Part shown: positions 33,573 through 44,200 of the stretch, piece after piece
How positions within the stretch are numbered: position 1 is the first letter of the stretch
How the letters are laid out: every line of letters starts with the position of its first letter
From: Siphonodentalium dalli
Taxonomy: Eukaryota > Mollusca > Scaphopoda > Gadilida > Siphonodentaliidae
Direction of reading: 5' to 3'
NCBI GenBank assembly: GCA_032622095.1
Contig: CP136069.1
Coordinates: 128,197,123-128,261,122, forward strand
Length of the DNA: 64,000 nucleotides
The notes under the pieces: model-generated
The model's input: only the letters and a program-made list of their open reading frames with translations
What the model was told of the DNA's origin: nothing
Database searches by the model: none
Program-made: the position numbers and the translations under genes

Positions 33573-34177
33573 GTCAATTCAGTTAATCAGCACAACTTGA
33601 TCAGTGGCACTCAGCCATTATCCAAAATGTAATGTGTCAATCATTTACTATTGCCGATAATTTCAACAACGTCGATTGTACAAATTAAAAAAGAAAACGT
33701 CTGAAGTACGCACAGTTGTAAGTACATAAGTCTTTACTCGCGGGATGAATTAATCGCGACAAACAAATGGCAATCATTCCGACACGGTGACCCACTTCTT
33801 ATAACCCATGTATGAGAATGACGTTTTGCGATGACTATTTGGATATAAAATTTATGATAACACCATAAGCAAGAGAATACTCTATTCCCACCAAATATCC
33901 ACAACGGGGGGGGGGGTGGGGGGTTCCACACCACTTTAACCTGGGCAACACCTAGTCACCCTGCTATAGCATACTTAGTGATGTCACATGCACTCGTCAA
34001 CGTCACTCTTACTTCAATGATGTTCCGATCTTATATTGAGAATATGTCGCTCGAATAAAAAGATGACAGCACATACGTCATCGGAAACAATAACTCGACA
34101 GTGTCATATAAGCACATTTAACCCTGTCCTTACTAAATAGTTCCATAGCTTAGTTGTAATGTTCCGTTTGTAAATTG
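33573..34177. other. No recognised feature
   Basis: It includes a G-rich run near 33905-33922 (GGGGGGGGGGTGGGGGGTT). No gene or matched repeat seen. Confidence 0.4.
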
Positions 34178-34298
34178 AATTTATTATCTGAACATTTCCT
34201 ATCAATGATGAATAAGAATCCGTCTGCACTTGTATTAGCTTATCGTCTGATTGGCGTCTGCTGTTATTACCTGGACATCCCTCCAAATGAACAATTGA
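34178..34298 (-). repeat. Dispersed repeat R, inverted copy 4
   Basis: TTATTATCTGAACATTTCCT and CATCCCTCCAAATGAACAAT are the inverse of the blocks at 11083-11212 and 16213-16356, in reversed order as expected for an inverted copy. Confidence 0.65.
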
Positions 34299-34414
34299 CC
34301 ATTCCTTTGTATAATTGTGTAACTGAATGGGAGATGTTGAAGTTTTATCAAAATTCCAAACACGCAATCATCGATTACCAATAGAAGTGGGAGGGGGGCT
34401 GTCATGATAGAGCT

Positions 34415-34651
34415 ATGAATAACAGACTGTGTACACTATGCAACAATGCAGTTGGTGACGAATTTCATGTATTATTAGTATGCGATAAATTAGAACAGGA
34501 AAGACGGAAATATATAGCCAGTTAATATTATACTAATCCTACGACAATAAAAATGTCTCAACTGATGAACATCCGACGACCAGTAGCTGTGCGCAACATA
34601 TGTAAGTTCCTTCTCTTAATGAACCGTACGTTAAACGAGACATGTTCCTAA
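34415..34651 (+). pseudogene. LINE ORF2 C-terminus with zinc knuckle
   Basis: The frame from 34415 reads M-N-N-R-L-C-T-L-C-N-N, then V-G-D-E-F-H-V-L-L-V-C and L-E-Q-E-R-R-K-Y-I. The C-x2-C...G-D-E-x-H-x-L-x-x-C pattern followed by E-x-x-R-x-x-Y is the C-terminal cysteine-histidine motif of LINE ORF2 proteins of aquatic animals. One in-frame TAA follows at the A-S codons (about 34522), after which the frame continues with a plausible C-terminal helix (I-C-K-F-L-L-L-M-N) to a TAA at 34649. It is therefore a 5'-truncated copy with one stop. AATAAA near 35040 may mark its 3' end. Confidence 0.75.
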
Positions 34652-35597
34652 TTACTCATATAATTATACTGAGGGCCCCCCGAGCCCCCACCATCATGAC
34701 CAAGTTCCGACCAAATTGTCGGACGAGGACTACTCCCTTTAGTTCCACGCTGTAACAGTTGGGGACGATTCTCCCCCATAATTAGTAAATTTTTTCAATT
34801 TCTCTGTTGAAAATTATAAAACAGGCGCATGCGTTGTGATCATATCGGCGGACCGATCTCCTTCCAATCACATATATGTACCTTTATGTTATAAAATATT
34901 TTGCATTTTCATATATATATCATCGTGTTTAATGTAATGCGTGAACTATATATTATGTATATATGTTGTATACTGTGTTGGGAGAAGACAACGTTACGTT
35001 TTGTATTTCTTAACACTGTATGCTATACAGTTTATAAGAATAAACAATTCAATACATAATATATAACCCAGTTGCATGACTATAGTTCACTGATTCCGGT
35101 GCGTGTCTCTTGATAATGATCACGCCTCCACTGATAACAGATGTAAGCCAGTGTCGTATGTTTATTTATGTACATGCAAGTCATCATTTATCATTAAAAA
35201 ATTCGGTATTCAGACTGGAGCTGCAACTGCGATGAGGTTCCACGATGCGATGCACATCACGGTGAAAACAAAGTTGACGAACCTGCTAATTGTCACTCCA
35301 GAATAATGAATGATGTATAGCTGTACATAGTAAACATGCGTACATTGAAGCTAATCTATTTGTTACAGATAGAGCGTGATAAATTCACAGGACTATACTT
35401 AAACAAACAGGTTTACATTCTGGGTGTCCCATAACTTGTTGGTTGAACGGTACATGATTAGGAAGCCGCTAATGTCAATTAATGAATCGTAATGCATCGT
35501 CGTAACATCCTGACGATGCTATGTAGTGAAATAATCACGATGCATAACGCGTTGCAGCCCTAATTCATGTTATCATGTACAATACAATGTTAAAAGA
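34652..35597. other. Probable LINE 3' UTR then unassigned sequence
   Basis: AATAAA with an AT-rich tail occurs at about 35039-35060 and could end the LINE fragment above. The rest, including a 67-codon frame at 35103-35306 (+), has no recognised content. Confidence 0.35.
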
Positions 35598-35905
35598 TAA
35601 ACGAAGCATCTGTTTTAGATGTCAACCATAAGTGATATTATACAGTACAGGGAGACGCTTTCGTATGGTTTCTACTTGGACATTTTGAAACATCTCTTTT
35701 AGATCACGTTTTTTGTCCATCCATGCAGTATATGTCACATGTGATGTGGTATGGACACTTCTGCGATCTTCATGTCATCATATGCATTCAAATTCTAACA
35801 ATTAACCGAAGAATATGTTTCAGATGTGAAACGTCAGTGACTATACATGTACGTTGGTATGGTTTCGACATTGACATTTTGAAACATCTCTGTTAGAGTT
35901 ATCGT
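35598..35905. repeat. Two direct copies of a 100-bp segment
   Basis: About 35598-35700 recurs at about 35804-35900. Shared blocks are CGAAG(C/A)AT(C/A)TGTTT, GGTATGGTTTC-type, and GACATTTTGAAACATCTCT. The copies are diverged. Confidence 0.75.
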
Positions 35906-36156
35906 GTCTTTAAACCTACTTTAACGATCTAGTTAAACCGGAGTCAAAGTGGCGTACATATTGTTGTTCGGTAACCAGTTGAATGACAACTTGATTCAAT
36001 TGACTTGACTACCCAGTGACCAATTGGCAAAACACAGCATAATTTGATCAGTACATGCCATCAATTAACGTGAATTGCCCAGCTCGTGATCTCTTGATAC
36101 CTAGCTGTCCTCATATAGTTGTGACAAGACAAACTATAAGTCGGCACTAGCCAGAT

Positions 36157-36785
36157 TTATTAATTAGCTATAGGCTATCGGCCGCAATAAGTAGAACGAT
36201 GCCCGCGTCATAAGTAACAAAAAGGCGGCCAATAAGTAGAAAACGCGGCCAATAAGTAACTAAAAGTCGGCCAATAAGTAGAAAACGCGGCCAATAAGTC
36301 AAGGTGATGTAAATGACGTCATTCGTAATTAGCTCGATCGGCAAATAATATTGGGTCGACGGAAGATAGATTGCAGTTGATTTACGGATGAATTACGGAC
36401 AGTCACTGTTTTTGGGAGTAAATATACATGTACGTGGATGAACTACATGTATCCGTATCAATATCATTCCCGTGCAGTCGAAACTGACAGTACTGTGTAA
36501 TCGCTGAAAGTTCTTCACAAAGTTCACAAGAATACAAATTGCTGGAATAATAGTTAATTTAATAAAACACACAATGGTATATATATGTTAATATATTCAT
36601 CCTGTGAAATAATTTTTACATTGTTGCTAATTAATAAAATACTTATTAATTGGTTGTTTCCACATTGTCCGAGTTATGAGGCCTCGGTCTGTTGTATATT
36701 AGCCTTCGGCCTGCGGCCTCATGCAGGCCAATACGACAGACCTCAGCATCATAACTCGGCCAATATGGAATCAATCAACTAATAA
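36157..36785 (+). mobile_element. Family Y element, copy 2, with terminal palindrome
   Basis: It starts TTATTAATTAGCTATAGGCT and shows the run of CGGCCAATAAGTAG units at 36180-36300, then GATCGGCAAATAATATTGGG and AATAAAACACACAATGG as in the copy at 4384-4932. Here the 3' end is an intact palindrome of about 140 bp (36648-36785): TTAATTGGTTGTTTCCACAT and GAGTTATGAGGCCTCGGTCT, turning at GGCCTGCGGCC, then the imperfect inverse ending AACTAATAA. No coding capacity is seen. Confidence 0.82.
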
Positions 36786-36801
36786 CATATAATACACGAG
36801 T

Positions 36802-37060
36802 TGCAATAAGCTCGTATTGAACTTATTTTCAAAAATACAAATAAGCCCATATCGGCACCATTTTAATGTGATTTACGCTCTATATGAACCAAATCGACCT
36901 ACCAGATGTATGCTCTTTACATTTTTTCATGTGGCCCGTGCCTTAAAACGGAATAACGGGTATATGTCTACTATGGGCTTACTTCATAACCAAATAAGTC
37001 CAATATGAATTTTGTGAATATGTAGGTTCAATATGAACCTATTTACATTAAGATATGTTG
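36802..37060 (+). mobile_element. Family T element, copy
   Basis: It contains AAGCTCGTATTGAACTTATT, AAATAAGCCCATATCGGCAC, the core CCTTAAAACGGAATAACGGG near 36942, and ends GTTCAATATGAACCTATTTA with AAGATATGTTG at 37060. It lies 16 bp from the end of the family Y element. Confidence 0.65.
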
Positions 37061-38432
37061 GATACACACACCTCAGTCAACCATATTTATAATTCCGCCC
37101 GTTGAACTGAATAAATAGCAATTGAAATCCGCGGTTGAGAAAGTTCGAAGTCGTCACTTCATGTCTGGCATAAATAAACCGGGTTTAGTCAGATCCTATT
37201 TTTACGTTACTCGTATTTAAATTCATGCATATCAATTTTCCGCGCATCCGTCGTCGTGCGAATTTAAAACTGAGCGAAAATTAGTACGATTCATGAGGCT
37301 AAACTAATTAACCACAAGGAAAACAACATCGAGGCTTATGTTGATGAGTTACACACTTTGCGCAAAAGTTTAATTGACAATTACGCCTATACACGTAGGC
37401 TCATATTTACAGCATTCGGCCAACCATTATCAATAATTAAAAACAATTACTCAATCCCAAGAGACGTACAAATCATGGTAACGTCGAGAAGTTGAAATGC
37501 TTATAAGAAATCACTGCATATTCTAGATTGCATGTGCATGAAAGCACGCCCCCTATTCCCCGTCCTGTGCTGACACCGCGTGACCATATACAGTTTGAGC
37601 TATATAGTATACTGTGCGAATTTAAATACGAGTAAGCTACATGTATATGGTTATGATACCGCATATTGTTATAATTCATAAAAAAAAAATATAGCAACTG
37701 ACAAAACAATTCATCCCCATACAACTACAGGAGCGGTCGATTCTTATTTTTGAAGTTCCGATCAAACTATAAACGCTCGTTATACGTATTGATTGAAGGC
37801 GGTTATTCGCACTTGTCGGCAATGAGTATCTAGTATAGAAAGGGTTCAATTACAAAGATGTGGGTCAATGTGTATCAATGCAAAGATATCAAAAGTATTA
37901 TCAATAGACACATGTTATCTCAAAGCAACATGTGGTTGGAAAAACGAACTGATTATACTCGATAAAATTCAACTAAAGTATTCCTAAAAGGTGAATACGG
38001 CATAGCTGAATGGTCCTTTCATGCTTGACCATATCTGATAAGAGTACTCCACTTTTATATTACCAGGAGTGGTCGGTTTTAGTCTCCTGTCTTAGTGTAT
38101 GAAATTATATATTAAAACAAATTGTGGCCACATATATATACGACTAATGTATTAACCAAGTAGCACAGTTGCCTTATTCGTTGGATCTCCGTTATATTTA
38201 TGTTAAATGTTAATCTTTCCATTGTTTTGAAATATTAGCAAGAAAGATATGTCCGAGTCGTCATTCACTGTATGTCTCACTCTTCCACCCTCAGCTGATT
38301 CATATTTTTCTATCATGTTTTGTTTATTCTCGTCATTTTCATTTTCCATCAACCTGTTCTCTTCAATTCGGCCTCTTGCCATTCGCTCCCTCTACAGTAT
38401 AACTTAAGATAAACGGTGATCCGTTTGTTGTT
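37061..38432. other. No recognised gene
   Basis: An 83-codon minus-strand frame at 37473-37724 shows no recognisable motif. A short TCGGCAATGAGTATCTAGTA block near 37816 resembles ones at 11240 and 11845, probable repeat debris. Confidence 0.35.
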
Positions 38433-38885
38433 CAGCCTGTTCTCCTGAAAATAGGTTCATATTGAACGTATTTCAAATACCCAAATACGCCCATATCGGA
38501 GCTACATGTATTTGAATATGAATTAGGCTCTATATATACGAACGTAAATGGGGCCCGAAAACAGTCATATATGAGCGTATTCTAATTACAAATACGTCAA
38601 TATCTGGCGTATTTGATGCAACCCCATACGACACACGCCCATATTGGCATTATTTAATCAAACTTTTTTCATCGACACGACTTTATAATGTGGTTTCACC
38701 GCGACCCGCGCCATTCAACGGAATAACGGGTATACGCTCCAAAATGTCTGATTTCAGACTCGACTGTTTTCGTACCCCATTTACGATCATACAGAGCGTA
38801 ATTGAGATTCAAATAACGCCAATATGGGCGTATTTGGGTATTTGATATATGCTCAATATGAACCTATTTTCATGAGGATATGTTG
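38433..38885 (+). mobile_element. Family T TIR element, best-preserved copy
   Basis: The ends are CAGCCTGTTCTCCTGAAAAT at 38433 and, inverted, ATTTTCATGAGGATATGTTG at 38885, with inverted similarity continuing for about 140 bp (CAAATACCCAAATACGCCCA faces TGGGCGTATTTGGGTATTTG). The core GCGCCATTCAACGGAATAAC followed by GGGTATACGCTC is near 38710. No open frame of note. Copies at 23590, 26090, 33255 and 36802 share the right end and core. Confidence 0.85.
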
Positions 38886-39335
38886 TGTTGTTATATCTTC
38901 TTCACCCTCTTTTAATCTAAACCATGTTATCATAAAATTATCTAAATCATAATGTTCAATGGTTTGTTTGATGTATACATGTATTAAGGGTATATTACAT
39001 ATTGTTTAAACCAATCCGTATTGCTAACGACGGATTACGAAGACATTTCTTCACATGCAGACGATTTGAACACCGATAGCAACATATCCAAAAAAACAAA
39101 AAAATACCAAATTTCACCTCAATCGGCTCGTCAATACAGCCTGCGCCTTCTATAGCTATATGTCGTGTAAGTGTAAATTTTCTAAGTCCAGCTATGGTCT
39201 GCAAAACGGGAAAAGCGCGGAATTTCGGACGACGTTTGGGTGGGAGAGCACGAATTGGACTCATGGCGCACCCCTCATGCATAAAACGAATTTATTTTTA
39301 TTTTTTTTAATATCAAATATCCAATATCCAACATC
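38886..39335. other. No recognised feature
   Basis: Short overlapping frames on both strands (38995-39282 minus, 39160-39345 plus) without recognisable motifs. Confidence 0.4.
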
Positions 39336-39337
39336 CT

Positions 39338-39432
39338 CCAACTAACTATACGCGAATGTCCGTTGAATATACAACGTCCAACTAACTTCACGCGAATGTC
39401 CGTTGAATATCGAACGTCCAACTAACTTCATA
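39338..39432. repeat. 40-bp unit, about 2.4 tandem copies
   Basis: CCAACTAACT(A/T)(T/C)ACGCGAATG followed by TCCGTTGAATAT recurs with a 40-bp period at 39338 and 39378, with a partial third unit from 39418. Confidence 0.85.
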
Positions 39433-39436
39433 CACC

Positions 39437-41221
39437 TTTGTGACCACAGGTCCTTGACACAATATTAGTCATAACACTAAAAGTAACTAATTATAAGACA
39501 AGCTTCTTAACACTTCGAATTTAAAATTCCCACATGTCCCCAAAACGTGAACATAAATGCAATGATAGATATTAAAATTAAAATATAACGGAAATGTATT
39601 CGTATTCCAATAATAATTCCCTGCAATATGATAATTATGTAGATCAAGTATGTGCATGTACATGTACGGTCAGCTATATACAGTGGAAATATCTTCCCTG
39701 GAACTACTGGAGCAAGCATGTACACGGAAGCGACCATTTGGGGGCTCCCAATCCGAATGTTGCCCCTATGCCCATAATATTCAGGTGTCCTTACCATTGG
39801 CAATACAAGATTTATATGCTGATAATTAGTACCCAGTCTGTCAATGAGGACCGACAAGAGTCAGGGTCGGCATCTTCAACGGGCAAGACACATCAAAGGA
39901 TTCGAAAATCCATGACACTTGGGCACATGACTGTTGTAATAGTGAAGATTGATGAAGATAATAATCCGATGAGAACAACAACTCAGGCCCAGATAGGCGA
40001 CCTTGAAGAGTAGAAGATATCATAGGCTAAATAAAATTTGCATTTGGCGCCTAACTTTTAGGCATGTTTCATTCTGAGCATACATGTATACATAGGATGA
40101 CGTGGCGACGCATCGCCAGGCGATGTGCAACTACGTCATTAATAATTGACCAATAACGAGATTATGCAAGTTGAAACCAATGTTATGTCAACACCAACTA
40201 TCACAGTTTTGTCTAGAGACATCTCCAATGGCGATTGTGATTCAAATATTCAGTTAAAAGTCTGCGTTTGTAGAATATATGTCAATTTTTTTTTATGTGA
40301 GTATTTGGGGGAGGGGGGGGGGGGGCTAAAAATATATATATATATATATATGTCAATGCTTTGACCTTTCCTTGCATTAAATTTTATTAAATAATGGTGC
40401 TATACTTGAAAATATATACAAATAATATATACAGTCACGTGTGCATCATCACGCATAATATAATCATAATACATTGAATTAATTTCCCTGTTCATTTAAG
40501 ATCTTTCTAACATGTATTAATCTATAGTCATTTAATTAACTTGATTTATATATATATATCATATATGTGGTTATTATTAGGTGCGTATTTATATAACAGA
40601 ACACTTTGCCGGGCTGGTCCGGCTCGCCAAGAGTAGAGATCGACGCTGGGCGAGCATGACCAAACTCGGGCCCATGTCAAGTTACATGTTATATACGGAC
40701 CCAAAGCCTACGCTCTATGGTAGATATAATACCATTTACTGCCGAATGAGTTGGCTGTGAGTGGGATGGATCCACCGCATATGCATACACTGTTCTACAT
40801 TTCTGAAAATACGCGTCGGTTACTGGCATAACATCACATCAAAAAGGTACATCTTCGATCGCCCCCTCAGTGCACCCCTGTCGCAATAAAACATCGCGTC
40901 ATTTTGACCTGCACGTGAACAACATGATTCGGTCCACTTGCTCGCTTACTGACCTAGTATCACAGATGTGATTTTATTATCATGCAATGTCGCTGTTTGG
41001 TTCTCTCTTCTAATTCACCGTTTGTTCGAATTAGAGAGAAATTAAAAGAGAATTAGTGATCTAATCACGGAGTAGGTATTATATTGTTGTTCGTGTCTGT
41101 GTAGTTGTCATGAGGTGTCTAATTTACCGAGACTGCTTACTAGTAGACTTTAAGTTAGAGACTTGAATTGAAAGAGGAGAATCGTGGTTTGTTCGAGTTT
41201 TGACGTCACTAGGTCACACCC
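39437..41221. other. Left flank of the satellite element; no recognised gene
   Basis: A 139-codon frame at 39594-40013 (+) overlaps a 116-codon frame on the minus strand at 39507-39857; neither matches a family I know. A G run (40307-40324) followed by a TA microsatellite lies at 40332-40350. Near 41000 AATTCACC...GAATTAGAGAGAA forms a weak hairpin. GTCACA at 41213-41218 may be the left target duplication of the element that starts at 41222. Confidence 0.4.
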
Positions 41222-41294
41222 GGTCCTACTAAAACCCGACCGCACCCGACCGCACCCGACCGCACCCGACCGGACCCGACCGCACCCGACCGGA
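41222..41294 (+). repeat. Left terminus: GGTCCTACT end and six 10-bp repeats
   Basis: After the terminal 13 bases come CCCGACCGCA three times, CCCGACCGGA, CCCGACCGCA and CCCGACCGGA at 41235-41294. The order of variants is the same as at 62428-62487 on the opposite strand. Confidence 0.93.
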
Positions 41295-41297
41295 CCG

Positions 41298-44200
41298 CCC
41301 CCAGGGGTCCGAGCGAGATGGGGTTTGCACTATCGTGTAGAATGGACCCGAATGTACCAAAGTTCCAATCCCCAAGTCGATAGCTCGAGCGGTCACGGCA
41401 CTGTTAACCCCTGACTGGCGGCCGTTTCCGCCAGGTACGGGAAATCCGAAAAGGCGCCGACCGCACCTCCCCTGACTGCCTGACCACGGAAATGGACATT
41501 ATATCATGAAGTGAATACCCATATGCATCCATGGGCGATCGGACAAGTCGCTAGCTGCAGCGGAAGTGAATAAATTAACCCATACGCTGCTGCCGAATTC
41601 GCTATAAATGTACGCAAAAACGCCGAAATTAACACCCGCCGACCGGACCGCCCCTATGGGTCCGAGCGAGATGGGGTTTGCACTATCGTGTAGAATGGAC
41701 CCGAATGTACCAAAGTTCCAATCCCCAAGTCGATAGATCGAGCGGTCACGGCACTGTTAACCCCTGACTGGCGGCCGTTTCCGCCAGGTACGGGAAATCC
41801 GAAAAGGCGCCAACCGCACCTCCCCTGACTGCCTGACCACGGAAATGGACATTATATCATGAAGTGAATACCCATATGCATCCATGGGCGATCGGAAAAG
41901 TCGCTAGCTGCAGCGGAAGTGAATAAATTAACCCATACGCTGCTGCCGAATTCGCTATAAATGTACGCAAAAACGCCGAAATTAACACCCGCCGACCGGA
42001 CCGCCCCTATGGGTCCGAGCGAGATGGGGTTTGCACTATCGTGTAGAATGGACCCGAATGTACCAAAGTTCCAATCCCCAAGTCGATAGCTCGAGCGGTC
42101 ACGGCACTGTTAACCCCTGACTGGCGGCCGTTTCCGCCAGGTACGGGAAATCCGAAAAGGCGCCGACCGCACCTCCCCTGACTGCCTGACCACGGAAATG
42201 GACATTATATATTGAAGTGAATACCCATATGCATCCATGGGCGATCGGACAAGACGCTAGCTGCAGCGGAAGTGAATAAATTAACCCATACGCTGCTGCC
42301 GAATTCGCTATAAATGTACGCAAAAATGCCGAAATTAACACCCGCCGACCGGACCGCCCCTATGGGTCCGATCGTGATGGGGTTTGCACTAACGTGTAGA
42401 ATGGACCCGAATGTACCATAGTTCCAATCCTCAAGTCGATAGCTCGAGCGGTCACGGCACTGTTAACCCCTGACTGGCGGCCGTTTCCGCCAGGTACGGA
42501 AATCCGAAAAGGCGCCGACCGCACCTCCCCTGACTGCCTGACCACGGAAATGGACATTATATCATGAAGTGAATACCCATATGCATCCATGGGCGATCGG
42601 AAAAGTCGCTAGCTGCAGCGGAAGTGAATAAATTAACCCATACGCTGCTGCCGAATTCGCTATAAATGTACGCAAAAACGCCGAAATTAACACCCGCCGA
42701 CCGGACCGCCCCTATGGGTCCGAGCGAGATGGGGTTTGCACTATCGTGTTGAATGGACCCGAATGTACCATAGTTCCAATCCCCAAGTCGATAGATCGAG
42801 CGGTCACGGCACTGTTAACCCCTGACTGGCGGCCGTTTCCGCCAGGTACGGGAAATCCGAAAAGGCGCCGACCGCACCTCCCCTGACTGCCTGACCACGG
42901 AAATGGACATTATATCATGAAGTGAATACCCATATGCATCCATGGGCGATCGGAAAAGTCGCTAGCTGCAGCGGAAGTGAATAAATTAACCCATACGCTG
43001 CTGCCGAATTCGCTATAAATGTACGCAAAAACGCCGAAATTAACACCCGCCGACCGGACCGCCCCTATGGGTCCGAGCGAGATGGGGTTTGCACTATCGT
43101 GTAGAATGGACCCGAATGTACCAAAGTTCCAATCCCCAAGTCGATAGCTCGAGCGGTCACGGCACTGTTAACCCCTGCCTGGCGGCCGTTTCCGCCAGGT
43201 ACGGGAAATCCGAAAAGGCGCCGACCGCACCTCCCCTGACTGCCTGACCACGGAAATGGACATTATATCATGAAGTGAATACCCATATGCATCCATGGGC
43301 GATCGGACAAGACGCTAGCTGCAGCGGAAGTGAATAAATTAACCCATACGCTGCTGCCGAATTCGCTATAAATGTACGCAAAAATGCCGAAATTAACACC
43401 CGCCGACCGGACCGCCCCTATGGGTCCGATCGTGATGGGGTTTGCACTAACGTGTAGAATGGACCCGAATGTACCATAGTTCCAATCCTCAAGTCGATAG
43501 CTCGAGCGGTCACGGCACTGTTAACCCCTGACTGGCGGCCGTTTCCGCCAGGTACGGAAATCCGAAAAGGCGCCGACCGCACCTCCCCTGACTGCCTGAC
43601 CACGGAAATGGACATTATATCATGAAGTGAATACCCATATGCATCCATGGGCGATCGGACAAGTCGCTAGCTGCAGCGGAAGTGAATAAATTAACCCATA
43701 CGCTGCTGCCGAATTCGCTACAAATGTACGCAAAAACGCCGAAATTAACACCCGCCGACCGGACCGCCCCTATGGGTCCGAGCGAGATGGGGTTTGCACT
43801 ATCGTGTTGAATGGACCCGAATGTACCATAGTTCCAATCCCCAAGTCGATAGATCGAGCGGTCACGGCACTGTTAACCCCTGACTGGCGGCCGTTTCCGC
43901 CAGGTACGGGAAATCCGAAAAGGCGCCGACCGCACCTCCCCTGACTGCCTGACCACGGAAATGGACATTATATCATAAAGTGAATACCCATATGCATCCA
44001 TGGGCGATCGGACAAGACGCTAGCTGCAGCGGAAGTGAATACATTAACCCATACGCTGCTGCCGAATTCGCTATAAATGTACGCAAAAATGCCGAAATTA
44101 ACACCCGCCGACCGGACCGCCCCTATGGGTCCGATCGTGATGGGGTTTGCACTATCGTGTAGAATGGACCCGAATGTACCAAAGTTCCAATCCCCAAGTC

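Noticed and set aside
39594-40013. 139-codon open frame as a gene
   Set aside because: It overlaps a 116-codon frame on the other strand and shows no known motif; it may be chance or repeat-derived.
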